This document shows positions 43,058 through 51,653 of a DNA stretch of 64,000 nt, one piece after another. Position 1 is the first letter of the stretch, and every line of letters begins with the position of its first letter. Origin of the DNA: JBGSIC01 sp041751875 (lineage in GTDB: Bacteria > Bdellovibrionota > FAC87 > UBA2466 > JACKAF01); assembly GCA_041751875.1 (NCBI GenBank), contig JBGSIC010000029.1, forward strand, positions 460,651 to 524,650. The letters are read 5' to 3'. The position numbers and the translations under genes were made by a program. Under the pieces are notes generated by a model. The model made no database searches, was not told the origin of the DNA, and worked only from the letters and a program-made list of their open reading frames with translations.

Positions 43058-43762
43058 ATGCGTCTCATTTTTCAAATTGTGCTGATGTCTTGCATCCTCT
43101 CGTCAACCTCACGGGCAATCTGCGGGGACAGCGTCGCCCTGTATGGTTATGAAAGTGCGAATGCGGTAACCCGAAAGGTGTTACTCGGCTTATTGGAGGA
43201 TCGGGCAAAGTTTTTCGCCGAAGTACAAGCCCTTCAAGTGCGAGCTTCATCGGTCCTGATGCACCCAGGTGCCGAACTTACAGATGAGGAATTCGAAGCT
43301 CTTTTGGATGAAGCCGAGCAAGGAGCGGCCCGCGCTGTTCAAGAAAGATTGCGTTCGCAAGTCGCGATGTTGCAGGACATGGGACTGCATCCAGACGAGG
43401 TGACGCCGCGAAAGATTGAGGCTTACGCAAAGACCTATCCCATGTTGATTAGCTTGCGCAAGAAACTGGATCGCTACTCGGCATATAAAGAAAAAGCCAT
43501 CACTCCAGAAGCAGAGAACAAGGCGTGGCGAGAAAGCGGCCTGTCTCCGCTACGTCCGATTGATGACAGTGAGGAGATCGAGTTCTTGCGGCGATGGACG
43601 GGGATTGCAAGTGATCGTTTACCCGCGGAGTTTCGTGCAACGCTCAGGGAGTACCACAACGTTTTTGCCCGCCATGGGGATCACCTTCATCCCGTCGTTC
43701 TTCAGTTACTGCCTTTGCTGAGGGACCTTGCACGTCGGACCATTCTAACGGGATCCGACTGA
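43058..43762 (+). CDS. Exported helical hypothetical protein
   Basis: 234 residues with a signal peptide (residues 1-20, SSTSRA-I). The mature protein is all-helical by eye, rich in Glu, Ala, Arg and Leu, with no family recognised; the two remaining Cys lie at the N-terminus. Its ATG abuts a 15-bp tandem repeat. The last 18 bp overlap the convergent kinase-like gene. Function unknown. Confidence 0.68.
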   Translation: MRLIFQIVLMSCILSSTSRAICGDSVALYGYESANAVTRKVLLGLLEDRAKFFAEVQALQVRASSVLMHPGAELTDEEFEALLDEAEQGAARAVQERLRSQVAMLQDMGLHPDEVTPRKIEAYAKTYPMLISLRKKLDRYSAYKEKAITPEAENKAWRESGLSPLRPIDDSEEIEFLRRWTGIASDRLPAEFRATLREYHNVFARHGDHLHPVVLQLLPLLRDLARRTILTGSD

Positions 43763-46264
43763 GAAATAGTCTTGTACGCGGACATGCTCAAAATTATCAA
43801 AAGCCATTTCGGTTTCAGGTTTTGGCAGTTCATAGCGATCAATTAAAGTTTTAATCAAATCGAGCTGCGTGCCTTCGGAAGGAAACAGTCCGATTCTTAG
43901 CGCCTGTCCCCCTTCACTGACCCGTCCATTTAAATTTGCGCTGTAGACAGCTGGATCGGCCTTATCAAAAACCAATGCATCCATAAAGTATTCCCTTTTG
44001 TGGTTTGCCGCTTCAAGCAGGTAGGGCAAACGATCATTAATACTTAGATTGGTTGCGTCAATGACTATCGATTTTCCTGATTCCATTGCTTCGGCCAACT
44101 GCTTTTCTAGTTCCTGTCGGGAACGTTGGTCCATGGAAGTTGTGTAGAGTACGCGAGGGTTGTCCAGGCTTTCCTTTATCGGACTTGTTTCATTGTCCTT
44201 GGCGATCAAAGCTTTGCGGATAGCATCTCTATTGAGAACGACCCAATCTTCTTTTTCGGCAGCCTTCCGGGTCCAGCTAGACTTTCCGCTGCCAGGGATT
44301 CCCGAAACGATAACCAACCGAGGAAGTTTTCCTTCCGCAGTTTCAACCTTTGCAGAAGCAAAGTAGTCGTCGGGAGATCGTCCTTGATCGGTAGTGCGAC
44401 CCGATTCAAACTGGTGCTTGCGGATTCGGTCTCCATGCTGCCCAATAAAAGCCTCTAGTTCCATCGCAAACCGTGCGGGTTCGACTAACAAACCGTTGAA
44501 GTTAAAGGCTAGGGTGTCTCGTCCCCCAGTCGTACGAATGACACGCTGGTTTTCTTCTTCTACAAGTTTGGCGATTACCTCTTCAGAGCTGAGGTTTTTA
44601 AATTCGCTTTCTCGTTCCGCACGCTTGGTAGGCGGTTCTATGTAATCCAAAGGATCTTTGGCAGCCCTTAAGTGCTCTTCGTAGCGTTGCATATGAATGG
44701 GAATAAGTTGTTTGTTGAAATCCTTGAGCACCATGCCTGGTACTTCGCGGCCATCAACCGCAGCAAGCACGAAGCTGGAACGGTCGAGACCCAAGCGGTC
44801 CTTTTTCTTATCCACGTAGGCGTTAAACGGCTTGTCATGAACCGTCGCTGAGGCACCCCATACTGGGAAAAGACCCAGGCGTTCTCCGTTAATTACTCTT
44901 TGCGGATCGATCCCAAAGTGGATGTAGGCGTTCTCAAACGCGGCTGGAACTTCAGCGGCCGATTTGGCGGAGAGAACCTTTTTGGCCGTTCTTGCCACTT
45001 TTTTCTGCAGAGCCAAGTCATCTTCGGCGGATCGTCCCATACGGCCAGCTACTGGAGTATCGCCTAGGCGGGCAAGGTCTTCGGCGAAGGCACGCGTTTC
45101 GCGACGGACTTCATTGCCCGCATTTTGTAAGTTTTGGTCATAGCGCTGAGCTTTGTGCTGACGGGCTCCCGGATCGTTAACGACAGTGGCAAGATGTTTG
45201 AACTGCTTTTCCGCTAGAGCGCGTTGGACTGCGGCACTATTGAAGTCAAAACGATCGCCTCCGAAAACGCCGTTCTTCGGATTGAGCATCATGTCGTTGT
45301 AACCTTGCAGGATCGCTTTGCCGAGTTCGATTCCCTTTAAGATTTGCTGATCAGTAAACTTCTTACCCGGAAATGCACCATCCAAAACGCGATGTACCGC
45401 ACGCAAGTCTTTTTCTTTGCCTTGAAACGGTTTTCCTCCGAATCCGCCGAAATCAACAAAGTATTCGGCGACGCGGAAAGTGTCGCGAAGGTCCGGGTCG
45501 CGCACGAAACGTGCTACGTTGTCGATAACAAAGATGGCTTCCAGTCCGTCTGCTAGATTGTCCGTGGAAGTTTTTCCAAAATGTTTTTTAACGAGGGCCT
45601 CTGCCTTTTCAAAGTCTCCTTTTGTTTCGCGAAGCGCGGATTCCATGAAGTCGATCACTTGCATGGTTGTATTGAGTTTTGGATTACTGCGATCGAAGTA
45701 ATTAGCAAAGGGACCCACATGGTGGTCGGTTACCGTGCTATCAACGAGATTGCGGGGAATGGTCCCCACCACGGAAGTTGATTCGATAATCGGAGGGGGC
45801 GTTTTCGTCGGGTCGGTGTAGCCAAATCCTTTGGGTGTATCGAGAAAATGGAAATGGTCTGAACCACCAGACTCTTTCTTAAACTCCTCGCGAACAAAGC
45901 GCATGAAGTCATCCCGTATCGGAGCTGCTACCGGCATGTCCGGTGATTCTTCATAGCGGCGCATTGTTTCTCGGCCGTATTTAGCAATCAGTCGGTGGTA
46001 CGCGTTGTTCATCGCTCGATCGGCTTGTGGTTTGAGTTCTTGTTTCGGAACAAAACTACTTTCTTTGGGAACCGTTACAGGAGGAAGGCGGCCAGGTGCG
46101 CGGGGAACCGGCTGGCTTCTGAGTTTCGCGTCTTTGGAGCGGTCTACAATCAAAAGTTCGTACTGGGGTGAGCACTTAAACCCGGAAGAAGTTTCGCTGA
46201 CGGTCGCCGCAAAGCCTGCGACCCCCATCAGAGCGAAAGCGTATACCAGTTGTATTCGTAACAT
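43745..46264 (-). CDS. Exported multidomain protein with C-terminal P-loop kinase domain
   Basis: 839 residues. A signal peptide is clear (residues 1-19, MLRIQLVYAFALMGVAGFA). The C-terminal ~190 residues are an AAA_33/polynucleotide-kinase-like domain: Walker A SGIPGSGKSSW (about 654-664), LNRDAIRKALI, then SIVIDATNLSINDRL, the usual VxDATN strand. Such domains phosphorylate nucleic acids, or proteins and antibiotics in relatives (zeta-toxin group). The N-terminal 640 residues are charged and helical with no confident fold; TDHHVGPF (about residue 180) faintly resembles a DHH phosphoesterase motif. ATP is not available in the periplasm, so action inside another cell is a natural idea but unproven. 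The last 18 bp overlap the convergent gene at 43058. Confidence 0.75.
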   Translation of the reverse strand: MLRIQLVYAFALMGVAGFAATVSETSSGFKCSPQYELLIVDRSKDAKLRSQPVPRAPGRLPPVTVPKESSFVPKQELKPQADRAMNNAYHRLIAKYGRETMRRYEESPDMPVAAPIRDDFMRFVREEFKKESGGSDHFHFLDTPKGFGYTDPTKTPPPIIESTSVVGTIPRNLVDSTVTDHHVGPFANYFDRSNPKLNTTMQVIDFMESALRETKGDFEKAEALVKKHFGKTSTDNLADGLEAIFVIDNVARFVRDPDLRDTFRVAEYFVDFGGFGGKPFQGKEKDLRAVHRVLDGAFPGKKFTDQQILKGIELGKAILQGYNDMMLNPKNGVFGGDRFDFNSAAVQRALAEKQFKHLATVVNDPGARQHKAQRYDQNLQNAGNEVRRETRAFAEDLARLGDTPVAGRMGRSAEDDLALQKKVARTAKKVLSAKSAAEVPAAFENAYIHFGIDPQRVINGERLGLFPVWGASATVHDKPFNAYVDKKKDRLGLDRSSFVLAAVDGREVPGMVLKDFNKQLIPIHMQRYEEHLRAAKDPLDYIEPPTKRAERESEFKNLSSEEVIAKLVEEENQRVIRTTGGRDTLAFNFNGLLVEPARFAMELEAFIGQHGDRIRKHQFESGRTTDQGRSPDDYFASAKVETAEGKLPRLVIVSGIPGSGKSSWTRKAAEKEDWVVLNRDAIRKALIAKDNETSPIKESLDNPRVLYTTSMDQRSRQELEKQLAEAMESGKSIVIDATNLSINDRLPYLLEAANHKREYFMDALVFDKADPAVYSANLNGRVSEGGQALRIGLFPSEGTQLDLIKTLIDRYELPKPETEMAFDNFEHVRVQDYFSVGSR

Positions 46265-46426
46265 ATTAAATCCCCAGCCGAATTTGACCTATCGTGAGGA
46301 CGAGAAAGTGCAAGAAGCGCGCCTCGATATTCGTGCGGTAGATGGGGCGAGGGTTGTTTTCGGCTTTGGACAGGGACTAGTCCTTAAACGAATGTAAAGG
46401 AAACGGGCACTGCGATGAGGACGATT

Positions 46427-46502
46427 TGGTGGAGGCGATGGGGATCGAACCCACGACCCCTAGCTTGCAAAGCTAGTGCTCTCCCAGCTGAGCTACGCCC
46501 CC
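46427..46502 (-). tRNA. tRNA-Ala (anticodon TGC)
   Basis: On the minus strand the sequence folds as a full cloverleaf: acceptor GGGGGCG/CGCCTCC, D arm TAGCTCAGCTGGGAGAGC, anticodon loop CTTTGCAAG with TGC (Ala), T arm with GGTTCGATCC, discriminator A and an encoded CCA at the 3' end. 76 nt with the CCA. Confidence 0.97.
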
Positions 46503-46547
46503 ACGCTCTGAAAAATTCTGGGGTCTCGATTCTACTTCGCCTTGTAC

Positions 46548-46615
46548 TCCTGGGAGAGCACAAAGTGTCTGTTTCACTGCTCGCTCCGCTCGCGGGCCAG
46601 CTGAGCTACGCCCCC
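46548..46615 (-). repeat. Partial copy of tRNA-Ala, decayed
   Basis: The 19 bases 46597-46615 match exactly the 5' end of the tRNA-Ala at 46484-46502, in the same orientation; a 12-base match to the D-arm region, in inverted orientation, lies about 35 bp away (46549-46560). The rest of the cloverleaf is absent, so this is not a functional tRNA. Confidence 0.8.
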
Positions 46616-46762
46616 TCTGGAAATAGAAAACTAAATAACCCCAAAGAGTTAGCATCACGGAGAATGGCTGTCTAGCCTTAAGGGGTGCGAGTCTGTTCCT
46701 ATCAATCCGCCTTTTATGTTATGTAGGGCGGCGTCTGGGGGCAATGGTTACAAAAGGCACTC

Positions 46763-47533
46763 ATGCAGTTTTCCGTAAAGCTAGTGTATCTCCTGTCCCT
46801 TTGCACTGCCGTTGCCCGTGCTGAAGTTCGCACGTCGTCCTCTTTAATGGATAGTGAGCCCACCTGTGAAAACAGCGTCGTGCTGGCTGCTGAGAGCGAA
46901 GCCTTTCGTGCAGCTATCGAACGAATGCGCCGGGACATGCCACTTCGGCTCGCGGAACCCGCCTGGAACCCTTACGTTGCTTCGGCAGTCGCCTTAATTC
47001 GATCTGGGCAACATCCCCAGTCACGAACATTGGCTTGGACGAATTTGCTCTCCGAGTTCATTGCCGAAGTCGTTCCATTAGACCCAAGCTATTGCCGAGG
47101 AAAAACGAATCGTTTCATCCAGCTACTAGCGATCGCCGAAGTGGCGCCAGACCAAAAGGCCGTGCTTTGGCTCTCCTTTGCTACGGCAATGCGAAAAACT
47201 ATTCGCGACTATATGATCAGCGGACTGGGGGAAGAGGCCACGGCTCAGCAGATTCAAGAACGCCTAGCGGAATATCCTCCCGAACGACAATTTCTCAGTA
47301 TTCCCTTTCGTTCGAGAGATGGTTCGTATGTCTTTGTGGGACACCAATGGGAGGTCTTGGTTATTCGTGCGTCGGACGGCTCGCTGTTCAAATACTCTGA
47401 CTTTACGTCTAAAAAAGAATTGGAAGAGTGGAGTCGGACGGGGAGGCTTTTTCCGTTGGTCTCATTTCAATTGATGCAGAATCTCACCACCGCGCATCAC
47501 TTTTACCTCAAACCTTATCTTTTAAGTTACTAG
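46763..47533 (+). CDS. Exported hypothetical protein
   Basis: 256 residues with a signal peptide (residues 1-20, AVARA-E). The mature protein is helical in its first 140 residues and ends in a region with FLSIPFRSRDGSYVFVGHQWEVLVIR that looks like beta strands. No family recognised. Its end overlaps by 4 bp the convergent DUF3820 gene. Confidence 0.65.
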   Translation: MQFSVKLVYLLSLCTAVARAEVRTSSSLMDSEPTCENSVVLAAESEAFRAAIERMRRDMPLRLAEPAWNPYVASAVALIRSGQHPQSRTLAWTNLLSEFIAEVVPLDPSYCRGKTNRFIQLLAIAEVAPDQKAVLWLSFATAMRKTIRDYMISGLGEEATAQQIQERLAEYPPERQFLSIPFRSRDGSYVFVGHQWEVLVIRASDGSLFKYSDFTSKKELEEWSRTGRLFPLVSFQLMQNLTTAHHFYLKPYLLSY

Positions 47534-47760
47534 GTTTTTAGGGGTTTAAACAGGTACTCCAAACCGTTTACTTTTATTTCGTAAACTGCCGCCAGCATCT
47601 TACCGAGTTCGCCCTTAGGGAAACCCTTCTGGGAAAACCACACGACATAGGTTTCCGGAAGATCCACTAAGCGAGTGCCGGTGTATTTACCAAAAGGCAT
47701 CCGGGCTTGGGCTAAATTAAGCAGCATTTGGGGAGACGGTACTAATTTGTCTTCTGGCAT
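47530..47760 (-). CDS. DUF3820 small protein
   Basis: 76 residues showing the DUF3820 pattern: MPFGKYTGTRLVDLPE, then FSQKGFPKGELG and YEIKVNGLEYL. These small cytoplasmic proteins are widespread in Gram-negative bacteria; some call them a putative quorum-sensing-regulated factor, but no function is proven. It overlaps the YheU gene upstream by 19 bp, so the two are coupled. Confidence 0.88.
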   Translation of the reverse strand: MPEDKLVPSPQMLLNLAQARMPFGKYTGTRLVDLPETYVVWFSQKGFPKGELGKMLAAVYEIKVNGLEYLFKPLKT

Positions 47761-47984
47761 TGGAACTCATTACTTGTAATCAAAGTGGGAGAATCAACTT
47801 CGGGATCGAACACTAGCTTCACGGTGCCGCGGCTGAGTTGATCGCGAATCTGCTGGGTTTTTGTCTCGAGAGAAAATTCCACATCACCGTAGTTCGTTCC
47901 TTCGCGCAAGATGAACGACTCAATCACGGCTGTTAGCGTTTCGGGGTCTAAAAGCTGAATGGGGATTTCTACTTTTTCTTCCAC
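47742..47984 (-). CDS. yheU: YheU family (UPF0270) small protein
   Basis: 80 residues; IPIQLLDPETLTAVIESFILREGTNYG matches the UPF0270/YheU pattern, in which L-x-P-E-T-L, SFVLREGTDYG and a following charged helix are conserved. Cytoplasmic; function unknown. The start is GTG. Neighbouring small DUF3820 gene overlaps its end. Confidence 0.9.
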   Translation of the reverse strand: MEEKVEIPIQLLDPETLTAVIESFILREGTNYGDVEFSLETKTQQIRDQLSRGTVKLVFDPEVDSPTLITSNEFQCQKTN

Positions 47985-48016
47985 CGCACTACGATAGCAC
48001 CCTAAAAGAGCAACCG

Positions 48017-48286
48017 TTAGTGGAGCTCCGGATTTTCTTCGTAGTAGGCTGAGTCGCGTGGTTCCAAATCGAGGGACGCCAAATGTTCGCGGCAGATATA
48101 GACGTGGTAGTTCTGAAACTTGGTTTGGCGATTGAAGTTAAGCTCTCTTTGATAGGCTCTCCAAAAGCCAGGCCGGTCCTCCGGAGTGCCGCCGAGTAAT
48201 ACAGCGGTAATCTCGAAGCTGATCGGGCAAACGGGGGCTTCTGGGTCGAAATCGTCTCTAAAGATCATGGGGCAGGGGTATAGCAT
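48017..48286 (-). CDS. Small hypothetical protein
   Basis: 89 residues from the ATG at 48286, where GGAGAG precedes the start; a longer frame to 48400 would overlap the start of the divergent Bax-inhibitor gene. The sequence has two early Cys (YPCPMIF, APVCPISF) and a late CREH. No family recognised. It is 32 bp upstream of yheU on the same strand. Confidence 0.5.
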   Translation of the reverse strand: MLYPCPMIFRDDFDPEAPVCPISFEITAVLLGGTPEDRPGFWRAYQRELNFNRQTKFQNYHVYICREHLASLDLEPRDSAYYEENPELH

Positions 48287-48398
48287 ATATTCACGCTCTC
48301 CGGCAGTCTCTGATAGAGTATTGATATTGCATCGAAAAAGCCCCGCTTGTGCTTGGGCCCGGCTTTGAGTAGTTTGCAACTTCCAAAAAGGAGAACTC

Positions 48399-49157
48399 AT
48401 GCGTACAGCGAATCCCGCTTTAAATGGTCAGGTATTCCAACAGAGTCGCGGCCTCGCGGCAGGTGCGGGGAAAATGACAATTTCTGGAACCGTAAATCGC
48501 ACGTTCATCCTTCTCGTGATTGCGCTGGTTACGGCTTACTATTCGTGGGACGCCTCAGTGAGCTCACTGAGTTGGGACAGCCAAGCAAGTTTTCAACCTT
48601 CGCCGTTGCTTTGGGTAGGGGCACTGGGCGGCTTTATCGTCGCGATGGTTACTATTTTCAAGAAGACGTGGGCTCCCTATACCGCTCCTCTCTATGCCGC
48701 GCTAGAAGGTTTATTCTTAGGCGCTATTTCGGCCGGATTTGAAATCTCTTATCCTGGCATCGTAATGCAAGCGATCATGGGGACTTTCGGAACCCTTTTT
48801 GCGCTGCTTGCCATTTATCGCTCGGGCCTTATTCGCGTAACCGAAAATTTCAAACTCGGAATCGCCGCCGCAACCGGTGGCATTATGATCATCTATCTTG
48901 TTCAGTTTGCGATGAGTTTTTTCGGTAAGTCGATTCCCTTCATCAACCAGGGCGGAGCGATTGGCATTGGTTTTAGCGTCGTGGTCGTGGCGATTGCTGC
49001 TTTAAATCTAGTGCTTGATTTTGACTTCATCGAAAATGGCGAAAAGGCCGGCGCCCCTAAGTTTATGGAATGGTATGCGGCGTTCGGTTTGATGGTTACT
49101 CTTGTGTGGCTCTATCTTGAAATCTTGCGCCTTCTTTCCAAGCTGCGCGAACGATAA
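48399..49157 (+). CDS. Bax inhibitor-1/YccA-type membrane protein
   Basis: 252 residues, seven predicted membrane helices after a short hydrophilic start (MRTANPALNG). The family blocks are visible: AALEGLFLGAISAGFE, FKLGIAAATGG and FDFIENG...EWYAAFGLMVTLVWLYLEIL, the last with the acidic pair of the BI-1 Ca2+-leak pore. AAGGAG precedes the ATG. BI-1-like proteins release calcium or protect against membrane stress; the bacterial role is not settled. Confidence 0.92.
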   Translation: MRTANPALNGQVFQQSRGLAAGAGKMTISGTVNRTFILLVIALVTAYYSWDASVSSLSWDSQASFQPSPLLWVGALGGFIVAMVTIFKKTWAPYTAPLYAALEGLFLGAISAGFEISYPGIVMQAIMGTFGTLFALLAIYRSGLIRVTENFKLGIAAATGGIMIIYLVQFAMSFFGKSIPFINQGGAIGIGFSVVVVAIAALNLVLDFDFIENGEKAGAPKFMEWYAAFGLMVTLVWLYLEILRLLSKLRER

Positions 49158-49305
49158 AAACCCGCACGAAATGTTTGGTAGTGCCCCCATGACGCAAGGA
49201 GACTTGTTGCCTTCTGGTTGAGCCGCTATGCATTAAAAATCAGGTTATCATTGGGGGCTTGGAATCAAATCAGCTAGCGGCTGGGGCGTAGTACTGTTTT
49301 TCTTT

Positions 49306-50586
49306 TTGTGCGCGATTTTGCGCGCCGAAAGTTTCACAGCCACTCTCTCGCAAAAATCATTGCAGTATTTTATCGATCACGCCCACCCGGTGACTGGTTT
49401 GGTTCGGGATAAGGCCTCTAACTTCGGCGCAACGCCGGAGGAGCTTCCCTACCGCGTGGCCTCTTCAGCAGCAACCGGATTTGGCTTAGCCGCCGTTGCG
49501 CACGCCGCACACGTAGGAACCCTCGACAAGAAAACTGCGCTTGATCAGGTAAAACGGACTCTCGTGTTTTTGGAGAATCAAGCCCCCCACTGGAACGGCT
49601 GGTTCTATCATTTTATGGATTGGCAGACAGGCGCACGCGCGTACCAATCAGAATATTCTACAATCGATTCTGCCCTTCTGATGATGGGGGCTTTATACGC
49701 AGCCAATGTCCTGCAAGACGCTTCTCTTCTTCAAATTGTCGATCGCCTTTATGAGCGAATGGATTTTGAGATCATGCGCAACAATGATGGCGCGCACCCT
49801 GACAAAAAAACTTTAAGCATGGGATGGATTCCCGAAACGGGTTTCATCCCTTACGAATGGGAAATTTATTCAGAACATTTGGCCCTTTATTACCTAGGGC
49901 TCGGTCACCCAACGCGTCCCCTTCGTGATTCCTCCTGGCTCGCATGGCAGAGAGTATGGAAGAAAGATTTTCAGGGACGAGATTTTTTAGGGCAAGGCCT
50001 TCCCCTATTTATTCATCAATACAATTTTCTGTTTCTCGACCCGGCAAGTGTTCCCATCGGAAAGGGAGATTGGATGGACAACTCCCGCTTGGCTACCGGT
50101 TACGACAAGGATGTTGCCATGGCTCAAACCTCGCGCTTTCGCACTTTCCGCGAAGGATTCTGGGGACTAAGTGCCTCCGAATCTCAGTTGGGATACCGCG
50201 CTTTCTCCACGGAGTTTTATGACGGTACAGTTTGTCCTGGGTGTGTGGGAGCTTCCGCACCATTTGTTCCCGAAGTCATGGGTGAACTCGAATCCTGGAG
50301 CAAGAGTCCTTGGGCAAAACAAATCTGGGGCAAATACGGATTTGTAGACGCGTTTAATCTCGATCCGGAGTGGTTTAGCCGAGACGTGTTAGGCATTACT
50401 GTGGGAGCACTCTACTTATCTCTCGCAAACGCTGATCCAAAACATCCCACCCTCTGGAGCGTCTTTCGGGATCTCCCGTTCGTGCACAGAGCAGCCAAAG
50501 TGGCTCACCGAATGGAGAACCAAGTAGGCCCACGACCCACTTCCTCTGCCTGCCTAGTTCACATTGGTGGTCTGCCCCATTCATGA
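49306..50586 (+). CDS. Glycoamylase-like (PF10091) glucan hydrolase, exported
   Basis: About 425 residues with the (alpha/alpha) toroid style of GH144 and related bacterial glucanases: LQYFIDHAHPVTGLVRDKAS at the start, DSALLMMGALYA, then WGLSASESQLGYRAF and VVCPGC-type loop (DGTVCPGCVGAS). GH144 enzymes cut beta-1,2-glucans. The only usual start in the frame is TTG 49306, which truncates the signal peptide. The frame is open upstream to 49237 and carries VVLFFFLCAILRA with a preceding Lys, so the true start may be a rare codon such as ATC 49264. Directly upstream of a sugar-type ABC importer on the same strand (33 bp gap to the ATPase gene). Confidence 0.78.
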   Translation: MCAILRAESFTATLSQKSLQYFIDHAHPVTGLVRDKASNFGATPEELPYRVASSAATGFGLAAVAHAAHVGTLDKKTALDQVKRTLVFLENQAPHWNGWFYHFMDWQTGARAYQSEYSTIDSALLMMGALYAANVLQDASLLQIVDRLYERMDFEIMRNNDGAHPDKKTLSMGWIPETGFIPYEWEIYSEHLALYYLGLGHPTRPLRDSSWLAWQRVWKKDFQGRDFLGQGLPLFIHQYNFLFLDPASVPIGKGDWMDNSRLATGYDKDVAMAQTSRFRTFREGFWGLSASESQLGYRAFSTEFYDGTVCPGCVGASAPFVPEVMGELESWSKSPWAKQIWGKYGFVDAFNLDPEWFSRDVLGITVGALYLSLANADPKHPTLWSVFRDLPFVHRAAKVAHRMENQVGPRPTSSACLVHIGGLPHS

Positions 50587-50618
50587 TATGAGGGTGAGAG
50601 TGCAGGGAGGGCGTGGCG

Positions 50619-51653
50619 ATGGCTAGAGTCGAACTATCTAGAATTACTAAGAATTTTGGCTCGCTAGAGGTGATCCGAGGTGTTGACCTCAGCATCGCTT
50701 CGGGTGAGTTCCTCGTCCTTGTTGGCCCCTCAGGCTGCGGAAAGAGCACCCTTCTTCGTATTGTCGCCGGTCTAGAAACCCAAACTTCAGGCCATGTTTC
50801 CATCGAGGGAAATGTTGTTAACGCGCTCTCTCCGAAAGAGCGCGGCATTGCGATGGTCTTTCAAAACTACGCGCTTTATCCGCTCATGACCGTATTTAAA
50901 AATATGGCTTTCTCCTTGAAGCTTTCTGGAGTGCCAAAAGACGAACGCGAGCGCCGTGTTTTAGAGACCGCTAAGATTTTACGTATCGAAGAACTCTTAA
51001 ACAAAAAGCCGGGGCAGCTTTCTGGTGGCCAAAAACAGCGCGTGGCAATGGGGCGTGCGATGGTGCGCAAACCCAAGGTCTTTCTTTTCGACGAACCGCT
51101 TTCCAACCTGGATGCTCAGCTTCGAGTGAAGATGCGAACGGAAATTTCTCTTCTTCACCGAACCACCGGCGCCACCATCATCTATGTCACTCATGATCAA
51201 GTAGAGGCGATGACCCTCGCCGATCGTATTGCGATTGTGAACAAGGGAAAAATTGAGCAAGTGGGGGAGCCGCTTGAGGTCTATCGTCACCCTCAAACAC
51301 AATTTGTGGCTTCTTTTATTGGCACGCCCTCAATGAATTTTTTGCCAAGTTCCTTTGCGTCCCAGCTGGTTCTGCCGTCTGGTGCGCAGACCATCGGCTT
51401 TCGGCCTGAACATGTTTGTTGGAGCGAAAGCGGCGGACGTGTGAAGGTAGGAAGCGGAAAAGTGCACTTGGTTGAACCCTTAGGTTCTAACGCACACGTG
51501 CATGTGAGCTTGGGAGAGCACGCGGTGGTAACGGAACAAGAAATGTCTGTGGCCCCGCCGACTGATAGCGCGGTCGACTTGTGGATCGATCCCAGCAAAC
51601 TGTTCTTCTTCGATAGAGAAGGTGCTTCGCTTTCCGGAAGGGCGAACGTTTGA
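50619..51653 (+). CDS. ugpC: Sugar ABC importer ATPase (UgpC/MalK type)
   Basis: Walker A GPSGCGKST, Q-loop VFQNYALYP, signature LSGGQ, Walker B VFLFDEPLSNLD and H-switch VTHD are all present. The last ~110 residues form the MalK-like regulatory OB domain (FRPEHVCW, then KVHLVEPLGSNAHVH). The ATG at 50619 has GGGAGG 8 bp upstream; GTG 50613 is less likely. It energises uptake through the permeases encoded next, and heads the operon C-A-E-B, unlike E. coli ugpBAEC. Confidence 0.93.
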   Translation: MARVELSRITKNFGSLEVIRGVDLSIASGEFLVLVGPSGCGKSTLLRIVAGLETQTSGHVSIEGNVVNALSPKERGIAMVFQNYALYPLMTVFKNMAFSLKLSGVPKDERERRVLETAKILRIEELLNKKPGQLSGGQKQRVAMGRAMVRKPKVFLFDEPLSNLDAQLRVKMRTEISLLHRTTGATIIYVTHDQVEAMTLADRIAIVNKGKIEQVGEPLEVYRHPQTQFVASFIGTPSMNFLPSSFASQLVLPSGAQTIGFRPEHVCWSESGGRVKVGSGKVHLVEPLGSNAHVHVSLGEHAVVTEQEMSVAPPTDSAVDLWIDPSKLFFFDREGASLSGRANV

